A stretch of 52,792 nt of DNA from Streptomyces sp. SID13726 (GCF_010548375.1 NZ_JAAGLY010000040.1:1-52792), one strand, 5' to 3'; positions 1 through 9,004 are shown, counted from the first letter of the stretch. Made by a program: numbers and translations. Notes: a model not told the origin generated them from the sequence alone.

Positions 1-1229
1 GCCACGGCGTCGCCACCCGCGCCCGCCTCGTCACCGGCACCCGCGCCGGCGTCGCCACCGGCCTGGTCGTCGCCCGCGCCGCCGGCCGCGTCACCGGCGC
101 CCAGCGTGGCGCCGACGGCCTGGAGGGCGGTGGTCACCGGCTGGAAGAAGGTCTCGCCGCCGACGGTGCAGTCGCCGCTGCCGCCGGAGGTCAGACCGAT
201 GGCCGAGCCGTCCTGGGTGAACAGCGAGCCGCCGCTGTCGCCGGGCTCGGCGCAGACGTTGGTCTGGATGAGCCCGGTGACGGTGCCCTCGGGGTAGTTC
301 ACGGTGGCGTCGAGTCCGAGGACCTGGCCGTCGGCGAGGCCCGTGGTGGAGCCCATCCGGAAGACCTGGGTGCCGACCTCGGCATCCGCGGCCTGGTTGA
401 TCGCGACGGTCTGGCCGCCGCCGACGTTGACCTCGCTGGGCGCCTGGGTGGCCGGGTCGTCGTACTTCACCAGCGCGAAGTCGCCGTTGCCGGGGAAGGT
501 GGCCTGGTCGACGGTGGCGATCGGCTGACCGTCCTCCGTGTCCGACCACTGCTCCGCCGCGACGCCGCAGTGACCGGCGGTCAGGAAGGCGGGGCTGCCG
601 TCGCCCGCGGTGACGTTGAAGCCGAGCGAGCAGCGGGCGCCGCCGCCGAAGATCGCGTCGCCGCCGGAGACGAAGGTCTTGAAGGTGCCGGCCGACTTCT
701 TGACGGTCGCCATGTCGGAGCCGAGGCTCTTCACGGTCGACTCGAGGGTGTCCCACTTCGCGCCGGTGACCGTGCTGTCGGCGGTGACGAGGATCTTGTT
801 GGTGCGCGGGTCGACGGCCCAGGAGGTGCCCGGGATGGTCGCCTCGGCCTTGAGGGTCTTGGCGCCCGCCGCCAGTTCGGTGAGGCTGTTGTCGACCCCG
901 CGGACGGCCGCGCCCGCCTTCTTCACCTGCACGATGACGTTGTTGTCATCGCCGGATATGACGTTGTTGACGACGTTCACGACGAGCTGCTGCTTGTCGG
1001 AGTCGTAGTAGGACCCGGCGAAGGCGTCGCCCAGCAGCTCCTGGAGTTGCGAGGCGAGATCCGAGGCGTCCGACGCCTTCAGAGTCTTCGGAGCGATGGC
1101 CGCCGCGTCGTTGGACGAACCGTCCTGGGACGCGTTGGCGTTGGGCAGCAGAATCGCCGCCGCTCCGAGCGCCACGACGGTGCCTGCCGCGAACGCGGCC
1201 TTGCGCTTCGGAATTCGCTTGTGACTCAA
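1..1229 (-). CDS. Streptogrisin-type secreted serine protease (S1 family), 3' end cut by the window
   Basis: Secreted chymotrypsin-like protease made as a pre-pro-enzyme. The start is a TTG at 1229, nine bases after a strong AGGAGG; no ATG or GTG fits this frame. Residues 1-34 form a Lys/Arg-rich signal peptide. An alpha-lytic-protease type propeptide follows to about residue 185. The mature part begins near a SGGDAIFGGGARCSLGFN-like stretch. The triad is visible as His220 (TAGHC), Asp250 (GDFALVKY) and Ser332 (GDSGGS). After the catalytic domain there is a low-complexity Gly/Asp/Ala tail that runs off the window at base 1, so the C-terminus is unknown. Family knowledge: such proteases feed on extracellular protein and are inhibited by SSI proteins, one of which lies at 13755-14192. 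Membership of the streptogrisin family is near certain; the exact member cannot be named. Confidence 0.93.
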   Translation of the reverse strand, partial: MSHKRIPKRKAAFAAGTVVALGAAAILLPNANASQDGSSNDAAAIAPKTLKASDASDLASQLQELLGDAFAGSYYDSDKQQLVVNVVNNVISGDDNNVIVQVKKAGAAVRGVDNSLTELAAGAKTLKAEATIPGTSWAVDPRTNKILVTADSTVTGAKWDTLESTVKSLGSDMATVKKSAGTFKTFVSGGDAIFGGGARCSLGFNVTAGDGSPAFLTAGHCGVAAEQWSDTEDGQPIATVDQATFPGNGDFALVKYDDPATQAPSEVNVGGGQTVAINQAADAEVGTQVFRMGSTTGLADGQVLGLDATVNYPEGTVTGLIQTNVCAEPGDSGGSLFTQDGSAIGLTSGGSGDCTVGGETFFQPVTTALQAVGATLGAGDAAGGAGDDQAGGDAGAGAGDEAGAGGDAV

Positions 1230-1420
1230 ACTTCTCGACCTCCTGGGGGACCGGAGTCTGTGAACCGCCGTATGGCAGTCGGTTGTTCGGGGCGCCTGGA
1301 TGGCCATGGGTACGCACGGTGCACGCGGGGCGTTCAATGCCGTTTCTTTACGCGCCGATTGCGATGCCGATTCGGCCACCCGGTCTCCCGGACGGGCCGC
1401 GGGCGGGAAGAATCCCCCAT

Positions 1421-1834
1421 ATGACGATGACGCCCGCCGAAGCCGACAAGATCCTCGCCGACAACTTCGCCCCTTGGGTCCTCGACCTCGATCTGTCCGT
1501 CGAATCGCTCCACGACGACCATGTGGTCCTGCGTCTGCCCTGGTCACAGCGGTTGGCCCGGGAAGGCGGCGCACTGTCGGGACAGGCCCTGATGGCCGCG
1601 GCCGACACCGCGACGGTGCTGGCCGTGTCGGCGGCCCGGGGTGCCTACGGACCGATGACGACGGTGCAGCAGTCCACCACCTTCCAGCGCGCGGTGACCG
1701 GTTCCGATGTCCTGATCAAGGCGGTCGTGACGAAACTCGGCCGCCGGATGGCGTTCGCCGACATCACGATGACCGATGCCGGGACGGGTGCCGTGGCGGC
1801 CCACGCGAACACGGTCTACGCACTTCTGGGCTGA
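1421..1834 (+). CDS. PaaI-family hotdog thioesterase
   Basis: 137-residue single hotdog-domain protein, probably an acyl-CoA thioesterase working in the cytoplasm. The ATG at 1421 is preceded by a weak GGGAAGAA; an in-frame extension back to 1283 has no homology-like content and would cross the promoter region of the divergent protease gene. The stretch EGGALSGQALMAAADTAT matches the PaaI core helix (GG-x-hydrophobic-x-AxADxA pattern), and the end ...AHANTVYALLG is the usual last beta strand. It stands alone, divergent from the protease gene and followed by a 450-bp gap. The substrate cannot be told from sequence. Confidence 0.85.
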   Translation: MTMTPAEADKILADNFAPWVLDLDLSVESLHDDHVVLRLPWSQRLAREGGALSGQALMAAADTATVLAVSAARGAYGPMTTVQQSTTFQRAVTGSDVLIKAVVTKLGRRMAFADITMTDAGTGAVAAHANTVYALLG

Positions 1835-2286
1835 CACGCTCAGCAAGCGGTCGGCAACGGTCGGTTGTGAATACCGGCCCGAATCCTGTCTTCAGCGAAT
1901 CTGCACATCGAATGCCCAAGCGGGTCACCGGGAGCGGCATTTCTGCACATGCCCGCGCCGGCCCCCATGTCATTGGCGAGGTGTGTCGCATTCGCCTCGG
2001 GGACCGCAAGGGGCCGTTCGCGCGGAGGTGGCATCACATGTGAAGAAGTGACCACCACGGCGTGCGCAATCCTGCACGGATGGCAGGTCATGTGACCCAA
2101 GTTGCCTGGTGGGACGGGTGGTTGATTGGAAGCCCGGAGCGGCCGCGTGCTTTGATCCATCGCACCGCAGGGCCGTCGGGGACTCCCGGAAACGGGGGGT
2201 CCGGCGCCTGCGATCGCGGCCGTCATCTGTCCCCAGAGGGGGCCGCTCCCCCCTTGTGAGATACCCATACGAAGGGAAGTTCCATC
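1835..2286. other. Intergenic region before the peptide-export operon
   Basis: About 450 bp with no convincing gene. It must hold the promoter of the small peptide gene at 2287. Two short palindromes with a shared CATGTGA core are present: TCACATGTGA at 2034-2043 and GGTCATGTGACC at 2086-2097. They could be regulator sites but are short enough to be chance. No clear -10/-35 pair was picked. A purine-rich GAAGGGAAG near 2270-2279 serves as ribosome site for the gene at 2287. Confidence 0.5.
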
Positions 2287-2502
2287 ATGAACTCCACCCC
2301 CCAGGTTGAGACCGTCGAGATCTCGGACGCCGACCTCGACAACGTCTCCGGCGGCCTGCAGCTGAACGCCCTCGGCACCGTCACCAACCTGGTGGACGGC
2401 GTTGCCCCGGTTTCCGGCCTGGTCAACACGGTCGTCGGCACGGTCGAGGGTGCGACCGGCCTGAACACCGGCGCGGTCACCGGCCTGGTCGCCGGTCTCT
2501 GA
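2287..2502 (+). CDS. Double-glycine leader peptide precursor (bacteriocin-like, Cys-free)
   Basis: 71-residue precursor. Residues 1-23 form an acidic leader ending in ISDADLDNVSGG, the typical ELxxVSGG-type signal cut by C39 peptidases after Gly23. The predicted 48-residue core has no cysteine, no aromatic and almost no charge. It is rich in Gly, Val, Thr, Leu and Asn and contains loose repeats of the type GLV-x-x-VVGTV and TGLV. A lanthipeptide needs Cys, so this core cannot form lanthionines. The gene heads an operon with an HlyD-like adaptor, a C39-ABC exporter and an NHLM ABC exporter, which fits export and leader removal. No LanM, YcaO or radical SAM gene lies nearby. The start ATG has GAAGGGAAG upstream. 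Function of the mature peptide (toxin, signal, surface coat) is unknown. Confidence 0.85.
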   Translation: MNSTPQVETVEISDADLDNVSGGLQLNALGTVTNLVDGVAPVSGLVNTVVGTVEGATGLNTGAVTGLVAGL

Positions 2503-2539
2503 TCACACTCCTTGTGATCTGATCGCACCACTTGTGATC
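2501..2539. repeat. GATCACA/TGTGATC repeats just after the peptide gene
   Basis: GATCACA (2501-2507, overlapping the stop codon) pairs with TGTGATC (2513-2519) to make a 7-bp stem with a 5-nt loop, and a second direct copy of TTGTGATC occurs at 2532-2539, 20 bp after the first. Together they may form alternative hairpins at the 3' end of the peptide message. Seen directly; role is inferred. Confidence 0.55.
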
Positions 2540-2546
2540 ACCCTGT

Positions 2547-2571
2547 CCCGGAGCCGTTCCCCGGCTCCGGG
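2547..2571 (+). terminator. Hairpin between peptide gene and transporter genes (attenuator-like)
   Basis: CCCGGAGCC (2547-2555) and GGCTCCGGG (2563-2571) form a 9-bp stem with a 7-nt loop, followed by a T-containing stretch. Placed between the small peptide gene and the first transport gene, it may stop most transcripts so that the peptide message exceeds that of the exporters. Partial read-through is inferred from the lack of another obvious promoter before 2644. Confidence 0.6.
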
Positions 2572-2643
2572 GCTTTCGGGTTTCCCAGACATGCCGGCTC
2601 ACGCGAGCCGGTCCTCTCTCTTTCGCAGGTGAGGGAAAGTTCC

Positions 2644-3450
2644 GTGCAGTTCCGCCAACAGGCCCTCGCCAAGCTCCAGTCGCCGGAGGAGCTCGACCTT
2701 CCGGTGCGCTTCGCCCGTCCACAGGGCTGGCTCGTGATGTCGGTGACGGTGGTCGTGATGGCCGCCGCCTCGGTGTGGGCGGTGACCGGCTCGGTCGCCT
2801 CCACGGTGAGCGCGCCCGCCATCCTCACGCACGGGCAGGGCAGTTACATCCTGCAGAGCCCGGTCGCGGGCCAGGTCACCCAGGTGATCGCCGAGGAGGG
2901 CCGGCAGCTGCCCGCCGACTCCCCTGTGCTCAAGGTCCGTACGGCCCAGGGCGACACCGTCGTCCGTACGGTCGCCGCGGGCCGTCTCACCGCGCTGGCG
3001 GCCACCATCGGGCAGATCATCTCGACCGGCGCGAACGTCGCCGCCGTGGAGAAGGTCGCCCACGCCTCCGACCCGATGTATGCCACCGTGTACGTGCCCG
3101 CCGAGAACGCGGCCTCCATTCCCGAGGACGCCGCCGTGGACCTGACCGTCTCCTCGGTGCCGACCCAGGAGTACGGGGTGCTGCGCGGCCATGTGAAGTC
3201 GGTGGACCGCTCGGCCCAGTCGGCGCAGCAGATCGCCGCGTTCCTCGGGGACAGCCAGCTCGGCGAGCAGTTCACCAAGGACGGCCGCCCGGTCGCCGTA
3301 CTCGTGAAACTGGACAAGTCGAAGGACACGAAGAGCGGTTACCGGTGGTCGTCCGCCGACGGACCGCCGTTCGCCCTCACCTCCATGACCGTGGCCTCGG
3401 GTTCGATCCGGCTGGCCGATCAGCGTCCCGTCGATTGGCTGCTGCCGTGA
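2644..3450 (+). CDS. HlyD-like membrane adaptor of the peptide exporter
   Basis: 268-residue adaptor protein of the HlyD/NHLM type. The GTG at 2644 was chosen because GAGGGA lies seven bases before it; the GTG at 2629 lacks a ribosome site. One membrane helix follows a short cytoplasmic N-terminus (about residues 28-50, WLVMSVTVVVMAAASVWAV). The outside part begins with a biotinyl-lipoyl-like stretch (GQGSYILQSPVAGQVTQVI) and ends in beta-rich segments. In Gram-positives such proteins bind the exporter on the outer face and help pass the peptide through the wall. The stop overlaps the start of the next gene by four bases, which indicates translational coupling. Confidence 0.85.
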   Translation: MQFRQQALAKLQSPEELDLPVRFARPQGWLVMSVTVVVMAAASVWAVTGSVASTVSAPAILTHGQGSYILQSPVAGQVTQVIAEEGRQLPADSPVLKVRTAQGDTVVRTVAAGRLTALAATIGQIISTGANVAAVEKVAHASDPMYATVYVPAENAASIPEDAAVDLTVSSVPTQEYGVLRGHVKSVDRSAQSAQQIAAFLGDSQLGEQFTKDGRPVAVLVKLDKSKDTKSGYRWSSADGPPFALTSMTVASGSIRLADQRPVDWLLP

Positions 3451-5669
3451 GCACCGCACAGGACACCCGGGGCCGGCGCCGCTCCGCCCCGCCCAAGCGC
3501 CCGGTCCCGACGGGGAAGGCGAAGACGGTCCGCACACCCACCGTCCTCCAGATGGAGGCCGTGGAGTGCGGCGCCGCCTCCCTCGCGATGGTCCTCGGCC
3601 ACTACGGCAAGCACGTCCCGCTGGAGGAGCTGCGGATCGCCTGCGGTGTCTCCCGGGACGGCTCGCGCGCGAGCAACCTCCTGAAGGCGGCCCGCAGTTA
3701 CGGCCTGACGGCCAAGGGCATGCAGATGGACACGGCCGCCCTCGCCGAGGTGAAGACCCCGGCGGTGCTGTTCTGGGAGTTCAACCACTACGTCGTCTAC
3801 GACGGCATGGGCCGCCGCTTCGGCCGCCGCGGGGTGTACATCAACGACCCCGGCAAGGGCCGCCGTTTCGTTCCCATGGAGGACTTCGACGGCAGCTTCA
3901 CCGGTGTCGTGCTGGTGATGGAGCCCGGTGAGGGCTTCACCACGGGCGGCCGCAAGCCCGGCGTCCTCGGCGCGATGCCGGCCAGGCTGCGCGGCACCGC
4001 GGGCACCATGCCGGCGGCGATCCTGGCGAGCCTGCTGCTGGTGCTGGTCGGCGCGGCCCTGCCCGCGCTGAGCCGCACCTACATCGACATGTTCCTGATC
4101 GGCGGCCAGACCTCGCTGCTGGGTGTGCTGTTCGCGTCGATGGGCGCGTGCGTGGCCCTGACCCTCGCGCTGACCTGGCTCCAGCAGGCGAACCTGCTGC
4201 ACGGCCGCATCATCTCCTCGACCCTCTCCAGCGCCCGCTTCCTGCGCCACCTGCTGCGCCTGCCGGTGACGTTCTTCTCCCAGCGCAGCCCCGCCGACCT
4301 GGTGCAGCGCCTCCAGTCCAACGACCAGGTCGCCGAGACCCTGGCCCGCGACCTGGCGGCGGCGGGCGTGGACGCGGTGGTCGTCGTCCTGTACGCGATC
4401 CTCCTCTACACCTACGACCCGCAGCTCACGTACGTCGGCATCGGCGTGGCCCTGTTGAACGTGGTCGCCATGCGGGTCGTGATCCGCCTGCGCGCCACCC
4501 GCACCGCCAAGCTGCGCGCCGACAGCGCCCGGCTCACCAACACCGCCTACACCGGCCTCCAGCTGATCGAGACGATGAAGGCGACCGGCGGCGAGGACGG
4601 ATACTTCCGCAAGTGGGCCGGACAGCACGCCACCACCCTGGAGGAGCAGCAGCGGCTCGGGGTGCCGAGCGCCTGGCTGGGCGTGGTCGCGCCGATGCTG
4701 GCCACCTTCAACAGCGCGCTCATCCTCTGGATCGGCGGCATGCGCGCCGTGGAGGGCGGTATCTCGGTCGGTCTGCTGGTCGCCTTCCAGGCCCTGGTCA
4801 CCCGCTTCACCGCGCCGATCACCCGCCTCAACGGGGTCGCGGGCCGCATCCAGGACTTCGCGGCGGACGTGGCCCGTCTGAAGGACGTGGAGAACTTCAA
4901 GGCCGATCCGCTCTACGGCCGTCCCGGCGCCGGCGACTCGACGCGCCGCCTGCACGGCCACGTGGAACTCCAGAACATCACCTTCGGCTACAACCCGCTC
5001 GACAAGCCGCTGCTCACCGGCTTCGACCTGGTCGTGGGCCCGGGCCAGCAGGTGGCACTGGTCGGCGGCTCCGGCAGCGGCAAGTCGACGGTCTCCCGGC
5101 TGATCTCGGGTCTGTACGCCCCCTGGGAGGGCGTGATCCGGATCGACGGACAGCGCCTGGACGACATCCCGCGCGGCGCGCTCGCCTCCTCGGTGTCCTT
5201 CGTCGACCAGGACGTCTTCCTCTTCGAGGGCTCGGTCCGCGACAACGTGGCCCTGTGGGACCCGTCGATCACGGACGACGCTGTGGTGGAGGCGCTGCGG
5301 GACGCGGCCCTGTACGACGTGGTCGTGCGGCGGCCCGGCGGTGTGCACAGCAAGGTCGAGCAGGACGGCCGCAACTTCTCCGGCGGCCAGCGCCAACGCC
5401 TGGAGATCGCCCGGGCGTTGGTGCGCCGGCCCAGCATCCTGGTCCTCGACGAGGTGACCAGCGCGCTGGACGCGGAGACCGAGCAGATCGTCATGGACAA
5501 CCTGCGTCGGCGCGGCTGTGCCTGTGTGGTGATCGCGCACCGGCTCAGCACCGTGCGCGACAGCGACGAGATCGTCGTACTGGAGCACGGCACGATCGTG
5601 GAGCGCGGGCGGCACGAGGAGCTGGTGGCGCGCGGCGGCGCGTACGCGGCGCTGGTCAAGGAACGGTGA
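3447..5669 (+). CDS. Peptidase-containing ABC exporter (C39 PCAT, NHLM type)
   Basis: 740-residue protein that both trims and exports the leader peptide. The N-terminal C39 peptidase has Cys41 (EAVECGAASLAM), His114 (NHYVVYDG) and Asp134 (YINDPGKG) as its triad. Residues about 170-450 hold the six-helix ABC transporter type 1 domain. The ATPase domain near the C-terminus has Walker A GGSGSGKST, signature NFSGGQRQR, Walker B ILVLDEVTSALD and the switch His in AHRLST. All catalytic residues are present, so the enzyme should be active. The start is GTG at 3447, overlapping the adaptor stop. Likely substrate: the double-glycine precursor at 2287-2502. Confidence 0.93.
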   Translation: MSTAQDTRGRRRSAPPKRPVPTGKAKTVRTPTVLQMEAVECGAASLAMVLGHYGKHVPLEELRIACGVSRDGSRASNLLKAARSYGLTAKGMQMDTAALAEVKTPAVLFWEFNHYVVYDGMGRRFGRRGVYINDPGKGRRFVPMEDFDGSFTGVVLVMEPGEGFTTGGRKPGVLGAMPARLRGTAGTMPAAILASLLLVLVGAALPALSRTYIDMFLIGGQTSLLGVLFASMGACVALTLALTWLQQANLLHGRIISSTLSSARFLRHLLRLPVTFFSQRSPADLVQRLQSNDQVAETLARDLAAAGVDAVVVVLYAILLYTYDPQLTYVGIGVALLNVVAMRVVIRLRATRTAKLRADSARLTNTAYTGLQLIETMKATGGEDGYFRKWAGQHATTLEEQQRLGVPSAWLGVVAPMLATFNSALILWIGGMRAVEGGISVGLLVAFQALVTRFTAPITRLNGVAGRIQDFAADVARLKDVENFKADPLYGRPGAGDSTRRLHGHVELQNITFGYNPLDKPLLTGFDLVVGPGQQVALVGGSGSGKSTVSRLISGLYAPWEGVIRIDGQRLDDIPRGALASSVSFVDQDVFLFEGSVRDNVALWDPSITDDAVVEALRDAALYDVVVRRPGGVHSKVEQDGRNFSGGQRQRLEIARALVRRPSILVLDEVTSALDAETEQIVMDNLRRRGCACVVIAHRLSTVRDSDEIVVLEHGTIVERGRHEELVARGGAYAALVKER

Positions 5670-5670
5670 G

Positions 5671-8484
5671 ATGACTACCGCACACGAAGGGGACGTGGTC
5701 CTCGGCGCCCTCGGCCAGATGGGCACACGGGTCGACTGCGCCGGGTTCAGCCGCATCGACCTCGAAGGTCCGCAGGTGCTGTGGCTGGTGGTGTCCGGCG
5801 CGGTGGACCTGTTTGCGGTGGACTCCGAACAGCAGGGCCACTGGCACCACTTGGGCCGTCTGGAGCCGGGTGCGCTGCTGCTCGGCCCGGTGGCCGGTCC
5901 CCAGCACACCCTGGTGGCACGGCCCTTGAGGGACTGCGTGGTGCACCGCATCGGCCTGCGCGAGCTGTACGAGCCCGCGCACACCCAGACCTGGTCGTAC
6001 GACGAGTACGGCAACCCCCAGTACGTGCCGCCGACGACGAGCCCGCTGGAGTACGCCCTCGCGCTCGGCGTGGGCCGCAGCCTCTCCATCCTCTTCCAGG
6101 CGCCGATGGCCGACGAGCGGGCCGCCGCCCCGACCGACGACGACGTGTTCTGGATGCAGGTGCCGCCGGGCAGCGTGCAGTACGGCTCGCTGTACGGGCA
6201 GGAGGCCGCCGCCGACCTGCTGATGGACCCAGGGGTCTGGCAGTCCATGGTCGACCAGCAGTACCGGCTGCTGACCACCCTCGACCGCTGGATCGAGCAG
6301 CTGGAGCGCACGCACGAGACCCGGACGGCCGCCGGTATCAAGGCCGGTGAGGCGGTCCGCGCCCAGGCCGACCGGACGCTGCTGGCGTCGATCGGCAGGT
6401 CCAAGCAGCGCACGACGGCCGCCGACGCGGACGCGAGCTACGCGGCCTGCGCGCTGGTCGCCGAGGCGGCCGGGATCACGCTCGCCGAGAACGCGCACAG
6501 CGGCACCGAGAGCGACCGTCTCGACCCGGTCGAGCGCATCGCGCTCGCCTCCCGGGTCCGCATCAGGTCCGTGCGTCTGGACGGCCGCTGGTGGCGGGAC
6601 AACATCGGTCCGCTGGTGGGTCACCGGGCCCTGTCGGGTGCGCCGGTCGCGCTGCTGTGGCGGCGCGGCGGCTATGTGGCGGTGCATCCGGCGACGGGCC
6701 GCGAGACGCCGATCGAGACGGACAACGCGGAGGAGTTCGAGCCGCGCGCGGTGATGTTCTACCGCCCGCTGCCCGACCGCACCCTCAGCCCGCTGCGGCT
6801 GCTGCGGTTCAGCATGGGCGGCACCCGCGCCGACGTGACCAACCTGCTCCTCAGCGGCCTGGTGACGGTGGCGATCGGCGCGCTGGTCCCGATCGCGACC
6901 GGCAAGGTGCTCGGCGAGTTCGTGCCGAAGGCGCAGACCGGTCTGATCGTGCAGGTCTGCCTGGCGGTGATGGTCAGCGGTGTGGTCACGGCCGCCTTCA
7001 TGCTGCTCCAGAACCTCACCATGCTGCGCCTGGAGGGCCGTATCGAGGCGACTCTCCAACCGGCCGTCTGGGACCGGCTGCTGAGGCTGCCGACGAAGTT
7101 CTTCACCGAGCGCTCGACCGGTGAACTGGCCAGCCAGGCCATGGGCATCAGCTCGATCCGCCGGATGATGGCGGGCATCGGCCCGACGGTCGCCCAGTCC
7201 GTGACCGTCGGCGCGATGAACCTGGGCCTGCTGTTCTGGTACAGCGTGCCGATGGCGATGGCGGCGATCGGCATGCTGGTCGTGATCGCCGCCGGCTTCC
7301 TCGGTCTGGGGCTGTGGCAGGTGCGCTGGCAGCGGCGGCTGGTGGTGCTCGGCAACAAGCTCAACAACCAGGCCTTCCAGACCCTGCGCGGCCTTCCCAA
7401 GCTCCGGGTGGCGGCGGCGGAGAACTACGCGTACGCGGCCTGGGCCTCGGAGTTCGCCCGCAGCCGTGAGCTCCAGCAGAAGGTCGGCCGGATCAAGAAC
7501 CTCACCACGGTGATGGGTTCGGTCTATCTGCCGCTGTGCACCCTGCTGATGTTCATGCTGCTCGCGGGCCCGGCGAGGGGTTCGATGTCGGCGGCCGCCT
7601 TCCTCACCTTCAACACGTCGGTGACGATGCTGCTGACGGCGGTCACCCAGCTCACCGGCTCCTTCGTCTCGGCGGTGGCCGCGCTGCCCCTGTTCGAGGA
7701 GATCAAGCCGGTCCTGGAGGCGCAGCCCGAGGTCCGCACCGCGAGCACCCGGCCGGGGCCGCTCACCGGCGCGATGGAGGCCCGCAGGCTCTCCTTCCGC
7801 TACTCCGACGACGGCCCCCTGATCCTCGACGACGTGTCCTTCGAGATCCGTCCCGGTGAGTTCGTGGCGATCGTCGGCCCGAGCGGCTGCGGCAAGTCGA
7901 CCCTGCTCAGACTGCTGATCGGCTTCGACCGCCCGGTCTCGGGGAGTGTCCTGTACGACGGCCAGGACCTGGCCGCGCTCGACCAGTCGGCGGTCCGCAG
8001 ACAGTGCGGTGTGGTCCTCCAGCACGCCCAGCCGTTCACCGGCTCCATCATGGACGTCATCTGCGGCACCGAGCCCTACACGCCGGACGAGGCGATGGCG
8101 GCGGCCGCGATGGCGGGGCTCGCGGAGGACATCCAGCGGATGCCGATGGGGCTGCACACCATCGTCTCGGGCAGCGGGGCGATCTCCGGCGGCCAGCGCC
8201 AACGGCTCATGATCGCCCAGGCGTTGATCCGGCGCCCTCGGATCCTCTTCTTCGACGAGGCGACCAGCGCCCTGGACAACGACACCCAGCGCACGGTCAT
8301 CGAGTCCACCAAGGCCCTCAACGCCACCCGGATCGTGATCGCCCACCGGCTCTCCACGGTGCTGGACGCGGACCGGGTGATCGTGATGGAGAACGGCAAG
8401 GTCGCCCAGCAGGGGCCGCCCGCCCAGCTCCTCGCGGACACCGGCGGGCGACTGCACGAGCTGGTGCGGCGGCAGATGGCGTAG
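5671..8484 (+). CDS. NHLM-type bacteriocin-system ABC exporter (ATPase/permease, no peptidase)
   Basis: 937-residue ABC half-transporter, the second exporter of the cassette. It starts one base after the previous stop. About 370 residues come before the membrane domain, beginning with a cyclic-nucleotide-binding-like beta fold (residues 1-100). This long N-terminus without a C39 peptidase is the hallmark of the NHLM ATP-binding/permease family. The membrane domain spans about 380-670. The ATPase has Walker A GPSGCGKST, signature ISGGQRQR, Walker B ILFFDEATSALD and AHRLST. It probably forms a heterodimer with the PCAT protein; this is known for related cassettes only by gene pairing, so the role here is inference. 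It ends four bases before a convergent gene. Confidence 0.9.
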   Translation: MTTAHEGDVVLGALGQMGTRVDCAGFSRIDLEGPQVLWLVVSGAVDLFAVDSEQQGHWHHLGRLEPGALLLGPVAGPQHTLVARPLRDCVVHRIGLRELYEPAHTQTWSYDEYGNPQYVPPTTSPLEYALALGVGRSLSILFQAPMADERAAAPTDDDVFWMQVPPGSVQYGSLYGQEAAADLLMDPGVWQSMVDQQYRLLTTLDRWIEQLERTHETRTAAGIKAGEAVRAQADRTLLASIGRSKQRTTAADADASYAACALVAEAAGITLAENAHSGTESDRLDPVERIALASRVRIRSVRLDGRWWRDNIGPLVGHRALSGAPVALLWRRGGYVAVHPATGRETPIETDNAEEFEPRAVMFYRPLPDRTLSPLRLLRFSMGGTRADVTNLLLSGLVTVAIGALVPIATGKVLGEFVPKAQTGLIVQVCLAVMVSGVVTAAFMLLQNLTMLRLEGRIEATLQPAVWDRLLRLPTKFFTERSTGELASQAMGISSIRRMMAGIGPTVAQSVTVGAMNLGLLFWYSVPMAMAAIGMLVVIAAGFLGLGLWQVRWQRRLVVLGNKLNNQAFQTLRGLPKLRVAAAENYAYAAWASEFARSRELQQKVGRIKNLTTVMGSVYLPLCTLLMFMLLAGPARGSMSAAAFLTFNTSVTMLLTAVTQLTGSFVSAVAALPLFEEIKPVLEAQPEVRTASTRPGPLTGAMEARRLSFRYSDDGPLILDDVSFEIRPGEFVAIVGPSGCGKSTLLRLLIGFDRPVSGSVLYDGQDLAALDQSAVRRQCGVVLQHAQPFTGSIMDVICGTEPYTPDEAMAAAAMAGLAEDIQRMPMGLHTIVSGSGAISGGQRQRLMIAQALIRRPRILFFDEATSALDNDTQRTVIESTKALNATRIVIAHRLSTVLDADRVIVMENGKVAQQGPPAQLLADTGGRLHELVRRQMA

Positions 8485-8488
8485 GGGT

Positions 8489-8998
8489 TCAGTCCATGCC
8501 GGGGACCGGGGCGCCGGAGGGGATGCCGGCGTCGACGTACGCCTCGTAGAGGTCCTTCCACTGCGGGCCTTCCACGCGCTCGCCCCGGGCGTGGGTGTCG
8601 AGGGCGGCGAGGCACACCTCCCAGCCCGCGCCGTTGCGGGCCGCGGTGTCGGCGGCGCTCAGGACGTCGGTGAGCGTGAAGCGGGTGCGCTTCTCGCCCA
8701 GGGGCTCCAGGTCGAAGTGGAGTTCGTCGCCGCCCCACTCGAAGGAGAGGTGCCGGGGTGCGTGGACGGCGATGACCCGGCCGGTGGACTCCGGCAGGTT
8801 GGGGTCGCCGCTGAAGCGGATGGTGCCGCCGGGGCGCAGGTCGATCTCGGCGTGGGACGGGAACCAGTGGGCGAGTTCGCCGGTGTCGGTCACGAACCGC
8901 CAGACGCGGTCGACGGGGTGGTCGTAGGTGCGGCTGAAGCGGACGGCGGGTCGGCCGTCGTCCAGGGTCAGATACGTGCCGGTGAGGTCTGCGGCCAT
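8489..8998 (-). CDS. SRPBCC (AHSA1-like) domain protein
   Basis: 169-residue protein of the START/AHSA1 superfamily. It contains VRFSRTYDHPVDRVWRFVTD near residue 20, the usual first strand and helix, and the RPGGTIRF turn of the family. AHSA1-like proteins with this N-terminus are often encoded directly after an ArsR regulator, as here: it lies six bases downstream of the gene at 9005-9349 in the same direction, so the two form an operon. The ligand is unknown; no catalytic function can be claimed. Confidence 0.85.
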   Translation of the reverse strand: MAADLTGTYLTLDDGRPAVRFSRTYDHPVDRVWRFVTDTGELAHWFPSHAEIDLRPGGTIRFSGDPNLPESTGRVIAVHAPRHLSFEWGGDELHFDLEPLGEKRTRFTLTDVLSAADTAARNGAGWEVCLAALDTHARGERVEGPQWKDLYEAYVDAGIPSGAPVPGMD

Positions 8999-9004
8999 GG
9001 TGGA

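Noticed and set aside
91..756. 221-codon Arg-rich frame on the minus strand at the window start
   Set aside because: It is another frame of the streptogrisin gene, whose true frame shows the catalytic triad.
2287..2502. Lanthipeptide (class II) precursor
   Set aside because: The leader is of that type, but the core has no Cys and no LanM gene is present.
3420..6413. Very long open frame (997 codons) on the minus strand opposite the exporters
   Set aside because: Its product is Arg/His/Gly-rich low-complexity sequence typical of the antisense of GC-rich genes, while the plus strand has complete ABC transporter motifs.
5656..8457. Open frame of 933 codons on the minus strand opposite the NHLM exporter
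   Set aside because: It is a shadow with no recognisable domain; the plus-strand gene is certain.
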